DNA of 64,000 bases from Limnobacter sp. SAORIC-580. GTDB lineage: Bacteria > Pseudomonadota > Gammaproteobacteria > Burkholderiales > Burkholderiaceae_B. How positions within the stretch are numbered: position 1 is the stretch's first letter; each line of letters starts with the position of its first letter. A model generated the notes under the pieces. It worked only from the letters and a program-made list of their open reading frames with translations. It was not told the origin of the DNA and ran no database searches. Below are positions 9,707 through 18,876 of this stretch, piece by piece. A program made the position numbers and the translations under genes. The stretch is taken from the NCBI RefSeq assembly GCF_013004065.1, contig NZ_CP053084.1, forward strand, positions 1,178,001 through 1,242,000, read 5' to 3'.

Positions 9707-9717
9707 GGAAAGACACC

Positions 9718-12700
9718 ATGAAATCCAATCGTCTTTCAAGCCGCAGCTCAGTTCGCAGTTCAGGTACCCAGTTTCGACGCAAGGCCGTGGCTTTGGGTGT
9801 TGCCATGGCCATTGCCAGTTCAGCTTATGCAAACCCCACCGGGATGTCGGTGGTTGCTGGGCAGGCCACCGCGCAAACCATTGGCAACCTGATGCAGATT
9901 ACCAATACGCCGGGTGCCATTCTGAATTGGCAACAGTTCAATATTGATGTTGGGCAAACCACGCAGTTTGTTCAACAAAATGCAGCCAGCCAGGTGTTTA
10001 ACCGTGTTACCGGTGGCGATGTGTCCCAAATTCTTGGCACCTTGCAAAGCAATGGGCAAGTATTTTTGATCAATCCGGCGGGAGTGTTTTTTGGCCAAGG
10101 TGCCGTGGTTGACACCGCAGGCTTTTTGGCCAGCACCCTGGCAGCTTCCGATACAGATTTGCTGAACGGACATCTGCGTTTCAACGACTCCGCGGGTACG
10201 GCGGGCAACATCGTCAACCAGGGCTCACTGACTACGCACTCGGGTGGCTCCATTGTTCTGTTGGCCCCCAGCATTGAAAACAGCGGCATCATTCACGCCG
10301 ATGGTGAGGTTTTGTTGGCCGCAGGTCACAGCGTTACCATTGTCGACATGAGGCACCCTACTATTGGCTTGACCGTTGCCTCCAAGGACGGCGACAAAGC
10401 AGTGAATCTGGGCCAAATCATCAGTAAAAATGCATCACTGTTTTCGCATTTGGTGAAAAACAGCGGCGTGGTTGAAGCCACTGGTGCGCAAGTGGGTGAA
10501 GGTGGCGTTATACGGTTCATCGCGCAAGGTGATGCATTGGTGGGCGGACAGGTGCTTGCCGAAAGTACCCAAGGCCAAGGTGGTGAAATTGACATCACCG
10601 GCCAACGCGTGGCTGTGCTGAGCGGAGCACGCATTTCTGCCGATGGTGGCACCGGTGGCGGCACAGTGCATGTGGGTGGGGGCTGGAAAGGGCTAGATGA
10701 AAGCCTGGCCAATGCGCAGCAAACCGTGGTGCAGGCCAACACCCAAATTTCTGCGAATGCCACGGCCAATGGCAATGGCGGAGAAGTGGTGGTATGGGCC
10801 GATGGCCACACTGCTGTGGATTCTGAAGTGCAAGCCAAGGGCGGTGCCCTGGGTGGCAATGGCGGTCGGGTAGAAACCTCGGGTAAGCAAAGCCTGGCAG
10901 TGAATGTGGCTGCGAATACTTCAGCAGCCCAGGGGGAAGCAGGGCAGTGGCTGATCGACCCGGCTAACTTGACGATTGTGGATCAAATTCCCCAAGGTGG
11001 TTTCAACCTTGAAAACAGCTCACAAGGCCCATTTTTTTCCACCGACGATATTTCTTCAACCTTCTCGCCCACTGAGTCATTTCTTTTGAACAGCACGGTA
11101 GTGGCTGGTTTGGAAAACAATGGTTTTGTCCAAATTTACACCACTGGTACGCAACCAGGCGACGGTAATTTGACCATTGCTGCCCCCATTTTGATTGATC
11201 AAAACTCCTCTCAATCGACTGGTTTTAATCCGGAACTGTTTTTGGAAGCCAAAGGTGAAATCAATATTGATGCAGCCGTGGGTTTGATGCCTGGGCAGCA
11301 AGTTTTTGATGGCTTCGATCTGTTCTTGAGTTACGACATTGCAAAGCCTGTGTATGTCGATGCCCCGCTGTACTTGGGTAACACCGGTAATTTGATTTTG
11401 TCGCCGTACGATCTTGGTACGGCTTTACCCACCAACACGCAGGGCCAGTTGCCCCTGGATGGTGTGAATTTGTTGTCGGGTATGAACACCGGTATAAGTG
11501 GCCCATTGGCGTTAAATCGAATATCCGTGACCAGTGCGGTGGCCACCGATCCAATGACCCAGCAAAGCTACATTGTCAGTCCCGAGAAAACGGTGAAATT
11601 GAATGTGCTTGGGGCCAACTTGATGGTGAATGATCTCAGCTTGTTTGGCATTGAAACTACCCCAGCTACTGATATTCGCGTTGGTGTAGACAATTTTGAC
11701 TTGCCCGCACCCATTCAAGGCAATTTGCAATACAACTTCTTGGATGCGAATAGTCTGACTGTAGATGCCGGTAGTACAGTGTCGACCTTTACACGATTTG
11801 ATCCCGAATTTTCGTTTGATTTGAATCCCAATACCACCTTGAACCAATTGGTCTCCAGTGGCACTGTCAATTTCAACGGTGGCTTCAACGACATTGTCGA
11901 AATTAACACCAATGCCGGCACTTTGAATTTTTCAAGTAGTGCTGGCAGCAGCAGCTCACCTTTTGGTTTTTACCAAATTGGTGATATTGCAGCCGGTACG
12001 GGAAGTACCATCAATCTGGTGGGCTCTAGTTTGTATTACCAAAAGGCAATTCTGAACGGCACATTCAATATGATGTCCAACGAGTTTGGCTCATCCTCTT
12101 TCCTGAGTGCGATTGATACTGATTTAAACGGAAGTTTCAATATTGGTGCAGGTTTTAACAATGCAAGTTTCCAGGCACTCGGCATGGGTGCCAATTCCCG
12201 AATTACCCTGTCGACTGGCTCTTTTCTTGAACTGGGGCGTGCGTTTAACTCCTCCTCTTCAGAGGTGAGTGTTACCCCGATGGTTCCAGCCAAGCAACCT
12301 GGTGCGTATATCTCAACAACGCAAGGGCAATTCGTTGCTCAACAGGGTGCGCGCATTGTCATGAACGGGGCGGCCACCGACGACATTATTCACTCCATGC
12401 CACCTTTGGAAACTGCCAGTTTTTCAAGCTCTCCCTCGGGTGGGGCAATTGTTGACATCACCGGGCTGGATGGGCGTCTGGAGGCACCGGTGACCATTGA
12501 AGTCAATGGTTTCCTGAACTCCATACAAACCAGCACAGAGAACTTTGACCTCAACTCTGAAGTCAGCATGTCAACCCCCATCAACACCATGGTGATTCAG
12601 TCTGCAAACATTCAAGTCAATGCCGGAGGCGACGGACGCTCTCTCAGAATTGGTGAGGTTCAGTTCTCACAATCGTTGAACAACGATTTTGAACCTGTTG

Positions 12701-15102
12701 TTGATCTGGACTTCAACGGCTCGCTCACCGTGAACAGTGGCCGTGTGCGCCTGGAGGGCAAGAACGTGTCCACCGTAGACGGTACCCTGAATGTAAATGG
12801 TGCAAATTCCACTCTGGTTTTGTCTGGCAATTTCACTTCTGCAGATTTGTACGATGTAAACCGCAGCAATGGTGGTCGCCTTGCAGCCGAGGGCGTTTGG
12901 GATAACAGTCTGGTGAACGCCGGCAACGCTGCAACTTCAGCGCCGCTGAGCAAAGGGAATATTCTGGTTGGCGATGATTTGGTGGTAACCGGTGGTTTAC
13001 TGACCAGTGCGGGCACAGCCAATTCAATCAATATTGCGCCAGACAGTTTTCTGGAGCTGCGCAACACCGAGGTAAGTACAACGATCAACGTATCGCCAAC
13101 CGGTGTGGTGTTGCTGGCCAGTCAGGATGGAAATGGTGCCCCTGTAACGCCTGCTGTGTTGAATGGTGCCACTATCAATATGGGCGGTGATGCTTTCCTG
13201 ATTGTGGAAACTGATGCTGCGGGCGTGGCCAACTTGAATGGCTCCGCAACGATCAGTTCAGGAACGCAAGGTAACTTGATTATTGCTGGCAGACGAGCTT
13301 ATGACCCGATGGCCGCTGATTCCATTCCAGACTCAATGACCTTGAATGTAGGCAGTGGTATTCGTTTGAATGTAACCGGCAATGCGCCAAGTTTGCCACC
13401 GGCTTTACAACTGTTTTATGGTTCATCAACGCCACCACAGCGTCCCGTCTTCCTCGTGGGCCAACTGACCCCAGAAGCTGTGGCTTTGGCTGAGTATGAT
13501 GATTTTGACGGTTTCTCCACGCCAGTCACTACTGTGTTAAACGGATTTGCCAACCCTTCCTTCGTGATTGATGGCACCCCTGATGCATCGGCGGTCAATG
13601 GCTTGACCTGCTCGGTGTCAGATTTCTGCGTGAAATTCGATGTGGCCCAGGCTGGCACTTTTGCGGGCTCAGTGATTACTAATCTCAACTCAGCAGGCGT
13701 CACGGGAAGTGGGGTTGAATTTGCCCCCGATTTGACATTGAATTTTTCTCAGATTCAAACGCCTACCGACATTATGTTGATGGGAGGTCTCACCACGATT
13801 ACAGCCTCAGACCTGATGAGCGGAAGAAGGCTGCTTGTCGGGAGTGATGCAATCGCCCGGTTCGTCAATAACGCATCCAATGAAAATATTTCAAATAATC
13901 TGGAAAACAACGGTACGCTTGAGTTTCAGGGTAATTACACACTCAGTGGCTTGCTGACCGGCACGGGTATGTTGAACAACAGCGGTGTTTTGAACCTCAA
14001 CAATACCAGTGGGGGTATTGTTCAAAATTCGATTGTAAACAGCGGCACAATTAACAACACTGGCACCTACACTTTTTCAAATTTGGTCTCCGGTACAGGT
14101 CTGTTTTCTAACGCAGGAACTTTGAACTTGACTGGTTCTGGCCTATTTGGAAATAGCTTTGTGAATGTGGGCACTGGCTCATTGAACTTCTCAGGTGGGT
14201 CGGTGCAGGACATTTATTTCGGTGGTTCTTTTCAGAATGCTGCGAATGTGTTCTTCAACGGCGGATTGTTTACGTTTGATACAGGTTACAGTCAATCCGC
14301 CGGTAACCTCACTGTCCAGCCAGGAACCCAGTTGGTGGGTAACATCAACATCAACGGCGGGGCCTTGCGTGGATTTGCAAACATCAACGGTAATTTGAAT
14401 GCCCAAGGTGGTCGAATCGTTCCAGGTGCATCTCCCGGCTTGATGACCGTGAGTGGTGACTTGAACCTGGATGCCAGCAGCATTATCGACATTGAAATTG
14501 CCAGCAACGGTGGGGTTCAGGGTACTGATTTCGATTGCATCGTGGTACAGGGCAACGCCAACCTGGCGGGTCAATTGAATTTAATTGATATTTCAGGTGG
14601 TACGCTGGTTGCGGGTAGTCAGTACGCCTTCTTGGAGGCCAACACCATCAACGGCACTTTCGGAAGTATTTCCACTTCACCTGCCAGTTCTGCTTACACC
14701 TTCTCTTCACCTGTAATTGCCAACGCCACAAATGGGCAGCAGTTGCCAATTCAGCAAATGAGTACATCAACGGTGGCTGTAAGTTCACCGCCGCCAGTGA
14801 CCCCCGAGCCCACCTCGCCAACAAGTCCAACCTCGTTGACGCAAAGCACCGGAACCGACAGTACTGCAGTGGGGCAAAACCTGAATCAGGCCTTTACGCC
14901 CACGTCCACTTCCACAAGCAGCACCGAGCCAAGCTCGGGTACCACATCCACAAGCAGCACGCAGCAAACCCAGCAGGAAGAGGAGGCTGTCGAGGTGGCC
15001 AATCAAAGTACCGCAGGTACCACCATCTCACAGCAGTCCAATGACATTGAGTTGAAGACCACCCAAAGTGATCCACAACGGGCTTCGGCGGTGTGCAAAT
15101 GA
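9718..15102 (+). CDS. Two-partner secretion exoprotein (TpsA, filamentous hemagglutinin-like)
   Basis: A 1794-residue secreted protein with a long basic leader ending in SAYA/NPTG. Its TPS domain (about residues 40-290) contains the hallmark NPAGVFFGQGA at about 119. The middle is a beta-helix-type passenger rich in Asn, Gly, Ser and Thr, with degenerate repeats such as LNNSGVLNLNN and NSGTINNTGTY (about 1400-1480). A Thr/Ser/Pro-rich tail occupies the last 120 residues. No toxin, RGD adhesin or peptidase domain is recognisable, so an adhesin or biofilm role is inferred only from the family. It is secreted through the TpsB encoded upstream. The stop overlaps a possible ATG of the FecR gene. 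Confidence 0.9.
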   Translation: MKSNRLSSRSSVRSSGTQFRRKAVALGVAMAIASSAYANPTGMSVVAGQATAQTIGNLMQITNTPGAILNWQQFNIDVGQTTQFVQQNAASQVFNRVTGGDVSQILGTLQSNGQVFLINPAGVFFGQGAVVDTAGFLASTLAASDTDLLNGHLRFNDSAGTAGNIVNQGSLTTHSGGSIVLLAPSIENSGIIHADGEVLLAAGHSVTIVDMRHPTIGLTVASKDGDKAVNLGQIISKNASLFSHLVKNSGVVEATGAQVGEGGVIRFIAQGDALVGGQVLAESTQGQGGEIDITGQRVAVLSGARISADGGTGGGTVHVGGGWKGLDESLANAQQTVVQANTQISANATANGNGGEVVVWADGHTAVDSEVQAKGGALGGNGGRVETSGKQSLAVNVAANTSAAQGEAGQWLIDPANLTIVDQIPQGGFNLENSSQGPFFSTDDISSTFSPTESFLLNSTVVAGLENNGFVQIYTTGTQPGDGNLTIAAPILIDQNSSQSTGFNPELFLEAKGEINIDAAVGLMPGQQVFDGFDLFLSYDIAKPVYVDAPLYLGNTGNLILSPYDLGTALPTNTQGQLPLDGVNLLSGMNTGISGPLALNRISVTSAVATDPMTQQSYIVSPEKTVKLNVLGANLMVNDLSLFGIETTPATDIRVGVDNFDLPAPIQGNLQYNFLDANSLTVDAGSTVSTFTRFDPEFSFDLNPNTTLNQLVSSGTVNFNGGFNDIVEINTNAGTLNFSSSAGSSSSPFGFYQIGDIAAGTGSTINLVGSSLYYQKAILNGTFNMMSNEFGSSSFLSAIDTDLNGSFNIGAGFNNASFQALGMGANSRITLSTGSFLELGRAFNSSSSEVSVTPMVPAKQPGAYISTTQGQFVAQQGARIVMNGAATDDIIHSMPPLETASFSSSPSGGAIVDITGLDGRLEAPVTIEVNGFLNSIQTSTENFDLNSEVSMSTPINTMVIQSANIQVNAGGDGRSLRIGEVQFSQSLNNDFEPVVDLDFNGSLTVNSGRVRLEGKNVSTVDGTLNVNGANSTLVLSGNFTSADLYDVNRSNGGRLAAEGVWDNSLVNAGNAATSAPLSKGNILVGDDLVVTGGLLTSAGTANSINIAPDSFLELRNTEVSTTINVSPTGVVLLASQDGNGAPVTPAVLNGATINMGGDAFLIVETDAAGVANLNGSATISSGTQGNLIIAGRRAYDPMAADSIPDSMTLNVGSGIRLNVTGNAPSLPPALQLFYGSSTPPQRPVFLVGQLTPEAVALAEYDDFDGFSTPVTTVLNGFANPSFVIDGTPDASAVNGLTCSVSDFCVKFDVAQAGTFAGSVITNLNSAGVTGSGVEFAPDLTLNFSQIQTPTDIMLMGGLTTITASDLMSGRRLLVGSDAIARFVNNASNENISNNLENNGTLEFQGNYTLSGLLTGTGMLNNSGVLNLNNTSGGIVQNSIVNSGTINNTGTYTFSNLVSGTGLFSNAGTLNLTGSGLFGNSFVNVGTGSLNFSGGSVQDIYFGGSFQNAANVFFNGGLFTFDTGYSQSAGNLTVQPGTQLVGNININGGALRGFANINGNLNAQGGRIVPGASPGLMTVSGDLNLDASSIIDIEIASNGGVQGTDFDCIVVQGNANLAGQLNLIDISGGTLVAGSQYAFLEANTINGTFGSISTSPASSAYTFSSPVIANATNGQQLPIQQMSTSTVAVSSPPPVTPEPTSPTSPTSLTQSTGTDSTAVGQNLNQAFTPTSTSTSSTEPSSGTTSTSSTQQTQQEEEAVEVANQSTAGTTISQQSNDIELKTTQSDPQRASAVCK

Positions 15103-15113
15103 GGACCAACAAC

Positions 15114-16568
15114 ATGCAAAAATTATTGGCCTTCAGCTTGCTAGCCTTGAGTGTTTTTGGCAACAACACAGCGTTCGCCCAAAATATTCAACCCAAAGAC
15201 CTCGCACCCACGGGTGGGCAATCGGCAAGTCAACCTGCTAAAGCAGTGGTAGGTACCATCAAAGTAGTGACAGGCTTGGTTAATCTGCAAACTTCGGAAG
15301 GCAAAAATAAATTTGCCAGTGCAGGTACCAAGTTGAATGTGGGCGATGTCATCAATACCCAGGCAAAAAGCACCACGGTGCTGGAGTTTGTGGACACCAC
15401 GCAGGTGGCATTGCGCCCAAACACGCGCTTTGTGGTTGAAAACTATGAATATCAACCGGAGCAACCCATAGCCGACAAAGCCGAATTCAAACTCGTTAAA
15501 GGGGGGTTGCGCACACTCACTGGGTTGATTGGCAAACGTGGCAGTGCAGACGCTTTTTCAATGAAAAGCGAAACAGCCACCATTGGTATTCGGGGAACCG
15601 ACTTCACTGCCCGAATTTGCAAAGGCAATGAGTGTACTCGCCTGGCCAAGGGCGAGTCTGACAAAGCCACAGCCACAAATACCTCCACGGCTGATGTGGC
15701 GGGGCGTATTTCCCAACTGACTGGCGAATTGTTCGCTGTGTCGGTCGAAGGCAAGCGACGCGCTTTGCAAAAAGGATCAGCTGTATTTGCGGGGGAAACC
15801 ATCGATGTGTCGGAAGGTGGGTTTGCCGTGGTCAGCATGGCTGACTCCACACGCCTCACTCTGCCAGGTGGCAGCTCCATGCAAGTGGCGGCTTATCGAT
15901 ACGCACCAGCTTCACCACAAACCTCAGTGGCCTCGTTCAAGTTGCTCAAAGGGGCTGTGCGTGCGGTAACCGGCGCCATTGCCAAAGCCGAACCCAACAA
16001 CGTGAAGTTTTTTACTGAAACTGCGACGGTGGGTATTCGAGGCACGGCAATTGATATCTCATGTACATCAGTGTCGGGTGGCTTGGTTGTGTGCTCGGGC
16101 GGAGCCAACCTGACGGTTGAGCTTCGTGATGGGCAAATTATTGTCACTTCAGGCAATTTAAATTCAGTGATCAATGCAGGGCAATCGGCGGTTATTCCTG
16201 CGGGCAATGTGAATATTCAAGTCATCAATTCCCTGGCCAACGTGCTGGGCAATGTGCCCAATGCGGGTCCACTGCCTGAAACCACGCCTGCAAACTTTGA
16301 AACCCTGTCGTCTACGCCTGTGCAGTCTTTGACGCAGGGCAGTGGTTCTTCAGATGAGGGTTCGCAATTGTTTGTTGCTGTGAACGACGGCACCATCGTC
16401 ATTACCAACTCCAATCAGGCTCCGCTCGAGGTGAACCGAGGTGAGGGTGCCTTTGTACAAACATTGAGTAACCTGCCTCCGCAATTGCTGACTGCACCGC
16501 CCGATGTAATTGTTCAAGACATCACCCTGTCTGCCCCGCCATTCTCGGCACCGCAGTGTGCGCCTTGA
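15114..16568 (+). CDS. Secreted FecR-domain protein with two FecR repeats
   Basis: A 484-residue exported protein. The start at 15114 (MQKLLAFSLLALSVFG) gives a clean signal peptide ending AFAQ and has a GAGGA site 8 bases upstream; an ATG at 15099 overlapping the tpsA stop is possible. Two tandem FecR-like modules are clear: about residues 40-175 (VGTIKVVTGLVNLQ to TATIGIRGTDFTA) and 200-330 (GRISQLTGELFAVS to TATVGIRGTAIDI). Both end in the same T-A-T-[IV]-G-I-R-G-T motif, so the protein arose by internal duplication. It lies between tpsA and a CHASE2 cyclase. FecR/CHASE2 neighbours are common, and the protein may present or anchor a periplasmic signal. Function is otherwise unknown. Confidence 0.85.
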   Translation: MQKLLAFSLLALSVFGNNTAFAQNIQPKDLAPTGGQSASQPAKAVVGTIKVVTGLVNLQTSEGKNKFASAGTKLNVGDVINTQAKSTTVLEFVDTTQVALRPNTRFVVENYEYQPEQPIADKAEFKLVKGGLRTLTGLIGKRGSADAFSMKSETATIGIRGTDFTARICKGNECTRLAKGESDKATATNTSTADVAGRISQLTGELFAVSVEGKRRALQKGSAVFAGETIDVSEGGFAVVSMADSTRLTLPGGSSMQVAAYRYAPASPQTSVASFKLLKGAVRAVTGAIAKAEPNNVKFFTETATVGIRGTAIDISCTSVSGGLVVCSGGANLTVELRDGQIIVTSGNLNSVINAGQSAVIPAGNVNIQVINSLANVLGNVPNAGPLPETTPANFETLSSTPVQSLTQGSGSSDEGSQLFVAVNDGTIVITNSNQAPLEVNRGEGAFVQTLSNLPPQLLTAPPDVIVQDITLSAPPFSAPQCAP

Positions 16569-16581
16569 TGGTAGTTGATAC

Positions 16582-18846
16582 ATGAGCAAATTGATCAAGT
16601 CTTGGCGAAAAATTGCGGGCAAAGCATTTCGCATTGGTGTGGGTTTTTCGTTCACGGCAGTGGCTTTGCTGCATGTGTTGGGGTTCGCACCCAGCGAAGT
16701 GGTGAAGCGTCTTGATTACCTGGTTTATGACGTGCGGCTGCGGGCAGAGGCACAATTGCCTGAGCTTGATCCGCGCATTGTGATTGTCGATATTGATGAA
16801 CAAAGCCTGAGCGAAGTAGGGCGTTGGCCATGGTCTCGCGATGTGGTGGCCAAGCTTGTGGTTGAGTTGACCGACAGGTTGGGCGCCGCTGCAGTGGGTT
16901 TTGACATTGTGTTTGCCGAACCTCAGCAAAGTGATGCGCTTCTTGCTTTGGACACTATCATTGAAAACAAACCTGCGCTGCGCAGTCAGTTGCAGGAAAT
17001 GCGATCTGGAATTCAAGCGCAGTTTGATCGAGATGCCCAGTTGGCCCAAGTTCTGGCTGATCGCCCTGTGGTGTTGGGGTACTACCTGAATCAGGATCCA
17101 ACAGCCTTGTCTGGCGCGCTTCCGCCAGCATTGTTCAAAAAAAGCCAGTTGGGCGAGTTGACCCTCGACAGTACAAGCTGGCAGGGCTATGGCGGCAATA
17201 TACCTGTGCTGCAGAAAAATGCAGAGGGCGGCTATTTCAATCCGATTGTGGATGAGGACGGCACCGTTCGCTCCATTCCGCTGCTTGCTCAATTCAATGA
17301 TGCTTATTACCAAAGTTTTGCTTTGGGCACACTGCGGCGGGCCTTGGGTAACCCACAGGTGATACCTGTGTTTCCAGAAGGCGTACCGGATGATTATGGT
17401 GCAGTGGAGCTGATTGCATTAAGGTCTCCTGAAGTCGAGTTGGACATTCCAGTTGAACGTGGCTTGTTAACCCGTGTTCATTTCCGGGCCAAGGGTGGTC
17501 CGAATGCTGGCGGCTATCGCTATGTGTCTGCTGCCGATGTACTTGCCGGCACATTGAAGCCCGAAGACATTGAAGGTCGAATTGTATTGATCGGTACTAC
17601 AGCACCTGGCTTGCTCGATTTGCGAAGCACACCCGTGAATCCGGCCTACCCGGGGGTAGAAGTGCATGCCAATGTGATCAGTGGCATGCTCGACAGCATT
17701 TATAAACTTCGGCCTGAGTATTCGCAGGGTTTGTTGTTCATTACAGTGTTGGCAGTGGGTTTCGTACTGAGTGTGATGATGCCCATTCTCAGTGCCACCT
17801 GGTCGCTGTTGGTTGCACTGGCGGTGTTGGTGGCCAGCGTGGCGGTCAATTCCTTGCTGTATTTTCAGGCAGGCCTGGTATTGCCGGTGGCGGTGGTGTT
17901 GTTGCTGGTGCTTGCCATATTCATGTTCGATGTGGCCTATGGGTATTTGGCAGAATCGCGCAGCAAGCGGCAAATGGTGGATTTGTTCGGGGAGTATGTA
18001 GCGCCAGAATTGGTCTCTGAAATGGCCGCCGACCCCACACGCTATTCCATGGAAGGTGAAAGCCGCGAACTCACAGTGCTGTTTTCGGATGTTCGAGGTT
18101 TCACAACGATTTCAGAATCGCTCAAGCCCAATGAATTGCGCGAGTACATCAATGAATACCTCACCGTGATGTCAGAAATCATTCGCTCCCATCGAGGTAC
18201 CTTGGACAAATACATCGGTGACGCCATTATGGCCTTTTGGGGCGCACCCATTGCCGATGCCGAACATGCCGAGTTGGCCACCAAAGCAGCCATTGCCATG
18301 CAGGAGGAGGCTGTGCGTTTGAATGAACGACTTTTGGCGCGCAATTGGCCCACGCTGGCCATTGGGGTGGGTGTTAACACAGGGCAAATGCGAGTGGGCG
18401 ACATGGGTTCAAAAATTCGCCGGGCTTACACCGTCATGGGCGATGCTGTGAATCTGGGTTCGAGGCTGGAGGGCATCACCAAAACCTACGGTGTGGGCGT
18501 TATTGTTGGTCCGCAAACCAAAGCCGCTGTGCCCGGTATGGTGTTTCAAGAGCTGGATGCCGTCAAGGTTAAAGGGAAGAATGAGCCCGTTTCAATTTAT
18601 GCCCCCTTGGGGGAGCGCACAGTGCTGACCCAAGCCAGTCTAGATCAGTTGGAACAATGGAATCGGTTTTTGAAGGCATTTCGTGCCCAGCAATGGCTGC
18701 CGGCACGTGAACAGTTGGCAGGTTTGCAGGGCAGCTTGGTTACGAATCCTACTTTGCATGCCCTCTACGAAAACCGCATCGCGTATTTTGAATTGAATCC
18801 ACCACCTGATAACTGGGATGGTGTAACCCAATTCGACACGAAGTAA
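16582..18846 (+). CDS. CHASE2-sensor class III adenylate cyclase
   Basis: A 754-residue membrane cyclase. An N-terminal membrane segment (about 15-35) leads into a periplasmic CHASE2 sensor (about 40-360), then a cluster of transmembrane helices (about 372-448) and a cytoplasmic class III cyclase domain (about 490-665). Metal-binding Asp503 (FSDVRGF) and Asp547 (KYIGDAIMAFWG) are intact. Lys543 matches the adenine-selecting lysine, and the transition-state Asn and Arg are in GDAVNLGSRLE. It should make cAMP from ATP in response to an envelope signal. It is the last gene of the tpsB-tpsA-fecR run, 13 bp after the FecR gene. It converges on the cNMP-binding flavoprotein gene, 30 bp away. Confidence 0.93.
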   Translation: MSKLIKSWRKIAGKAFRIGVGFSFTAVALLHVLGFAPSEVVKRLDYLVYDVRLRAEAQLPELDPRIVIVDIDEQSLSEVGRWPWSRDVVAKLVVELTDRLGAAAVGFDIVFAEPQQSDALLALDTIIENKPALRSQLQEMRSGIQAQFDRDAQLAQVLADRPVVLGYYLNQDPTALSGALPPALFKKSQLGELTLDSTSWQGYGGNIPVLQKNAEGGYFNPIVDEDGTVRSIPLLAQFNDAYYQSFALGTLRRALGNPQVIPVFPEGVPDDYGAVELIALRSPEVELDIPVERGLLTRVHFRAKGGPNAGGYRYVSAADVLAGTLKPEDIEGRIVLIGTTAPGLLDLRSTPVNPAYPGVEVHANVISGMLDSIYKLRPEYSQGLLFITVLAVGFVLSVMMPILSATWSLLVALAVLVASVAVNSLLYFQAGLVLPVAVVLLLVLAIFMFDVAYGYLAESRSKRQMVDLFGEYVAPELVSEMAADPTRYSMEGESRELTVLFSDVRGFTTISESLKPNELREYINEYLTVMSEIIRSHRGTLDKYIGDAIMAFWGAPIADAEHAELATKAAIAMQEEAVRLNERLLARNWPTLAIGVGVNTGQMRVGDMGSKIRRAYTVMGDAVNLGSRLEGITKTYGVGVIVGPQTKAAVPGMVFQELDAVKVKGKNEPVSIYAPLGERTVLTQASLDQLEQWNRFLKAFRAQQWLPAREQLAGLQGSLVTNPTLHALYENRIAYFELNPPPDNWDGVTQFDTK

Positions 18847-18876
18847 AACGAATCGACTTGATTGAATCTGGTCGAC

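Noticed and set aside
16522-17313. Minus-strand open frame of 263 codons within the CHASE2 cyclase gene
   Set aside because: Antisense to a clear CHASE2 sensor region; no motif of its own.
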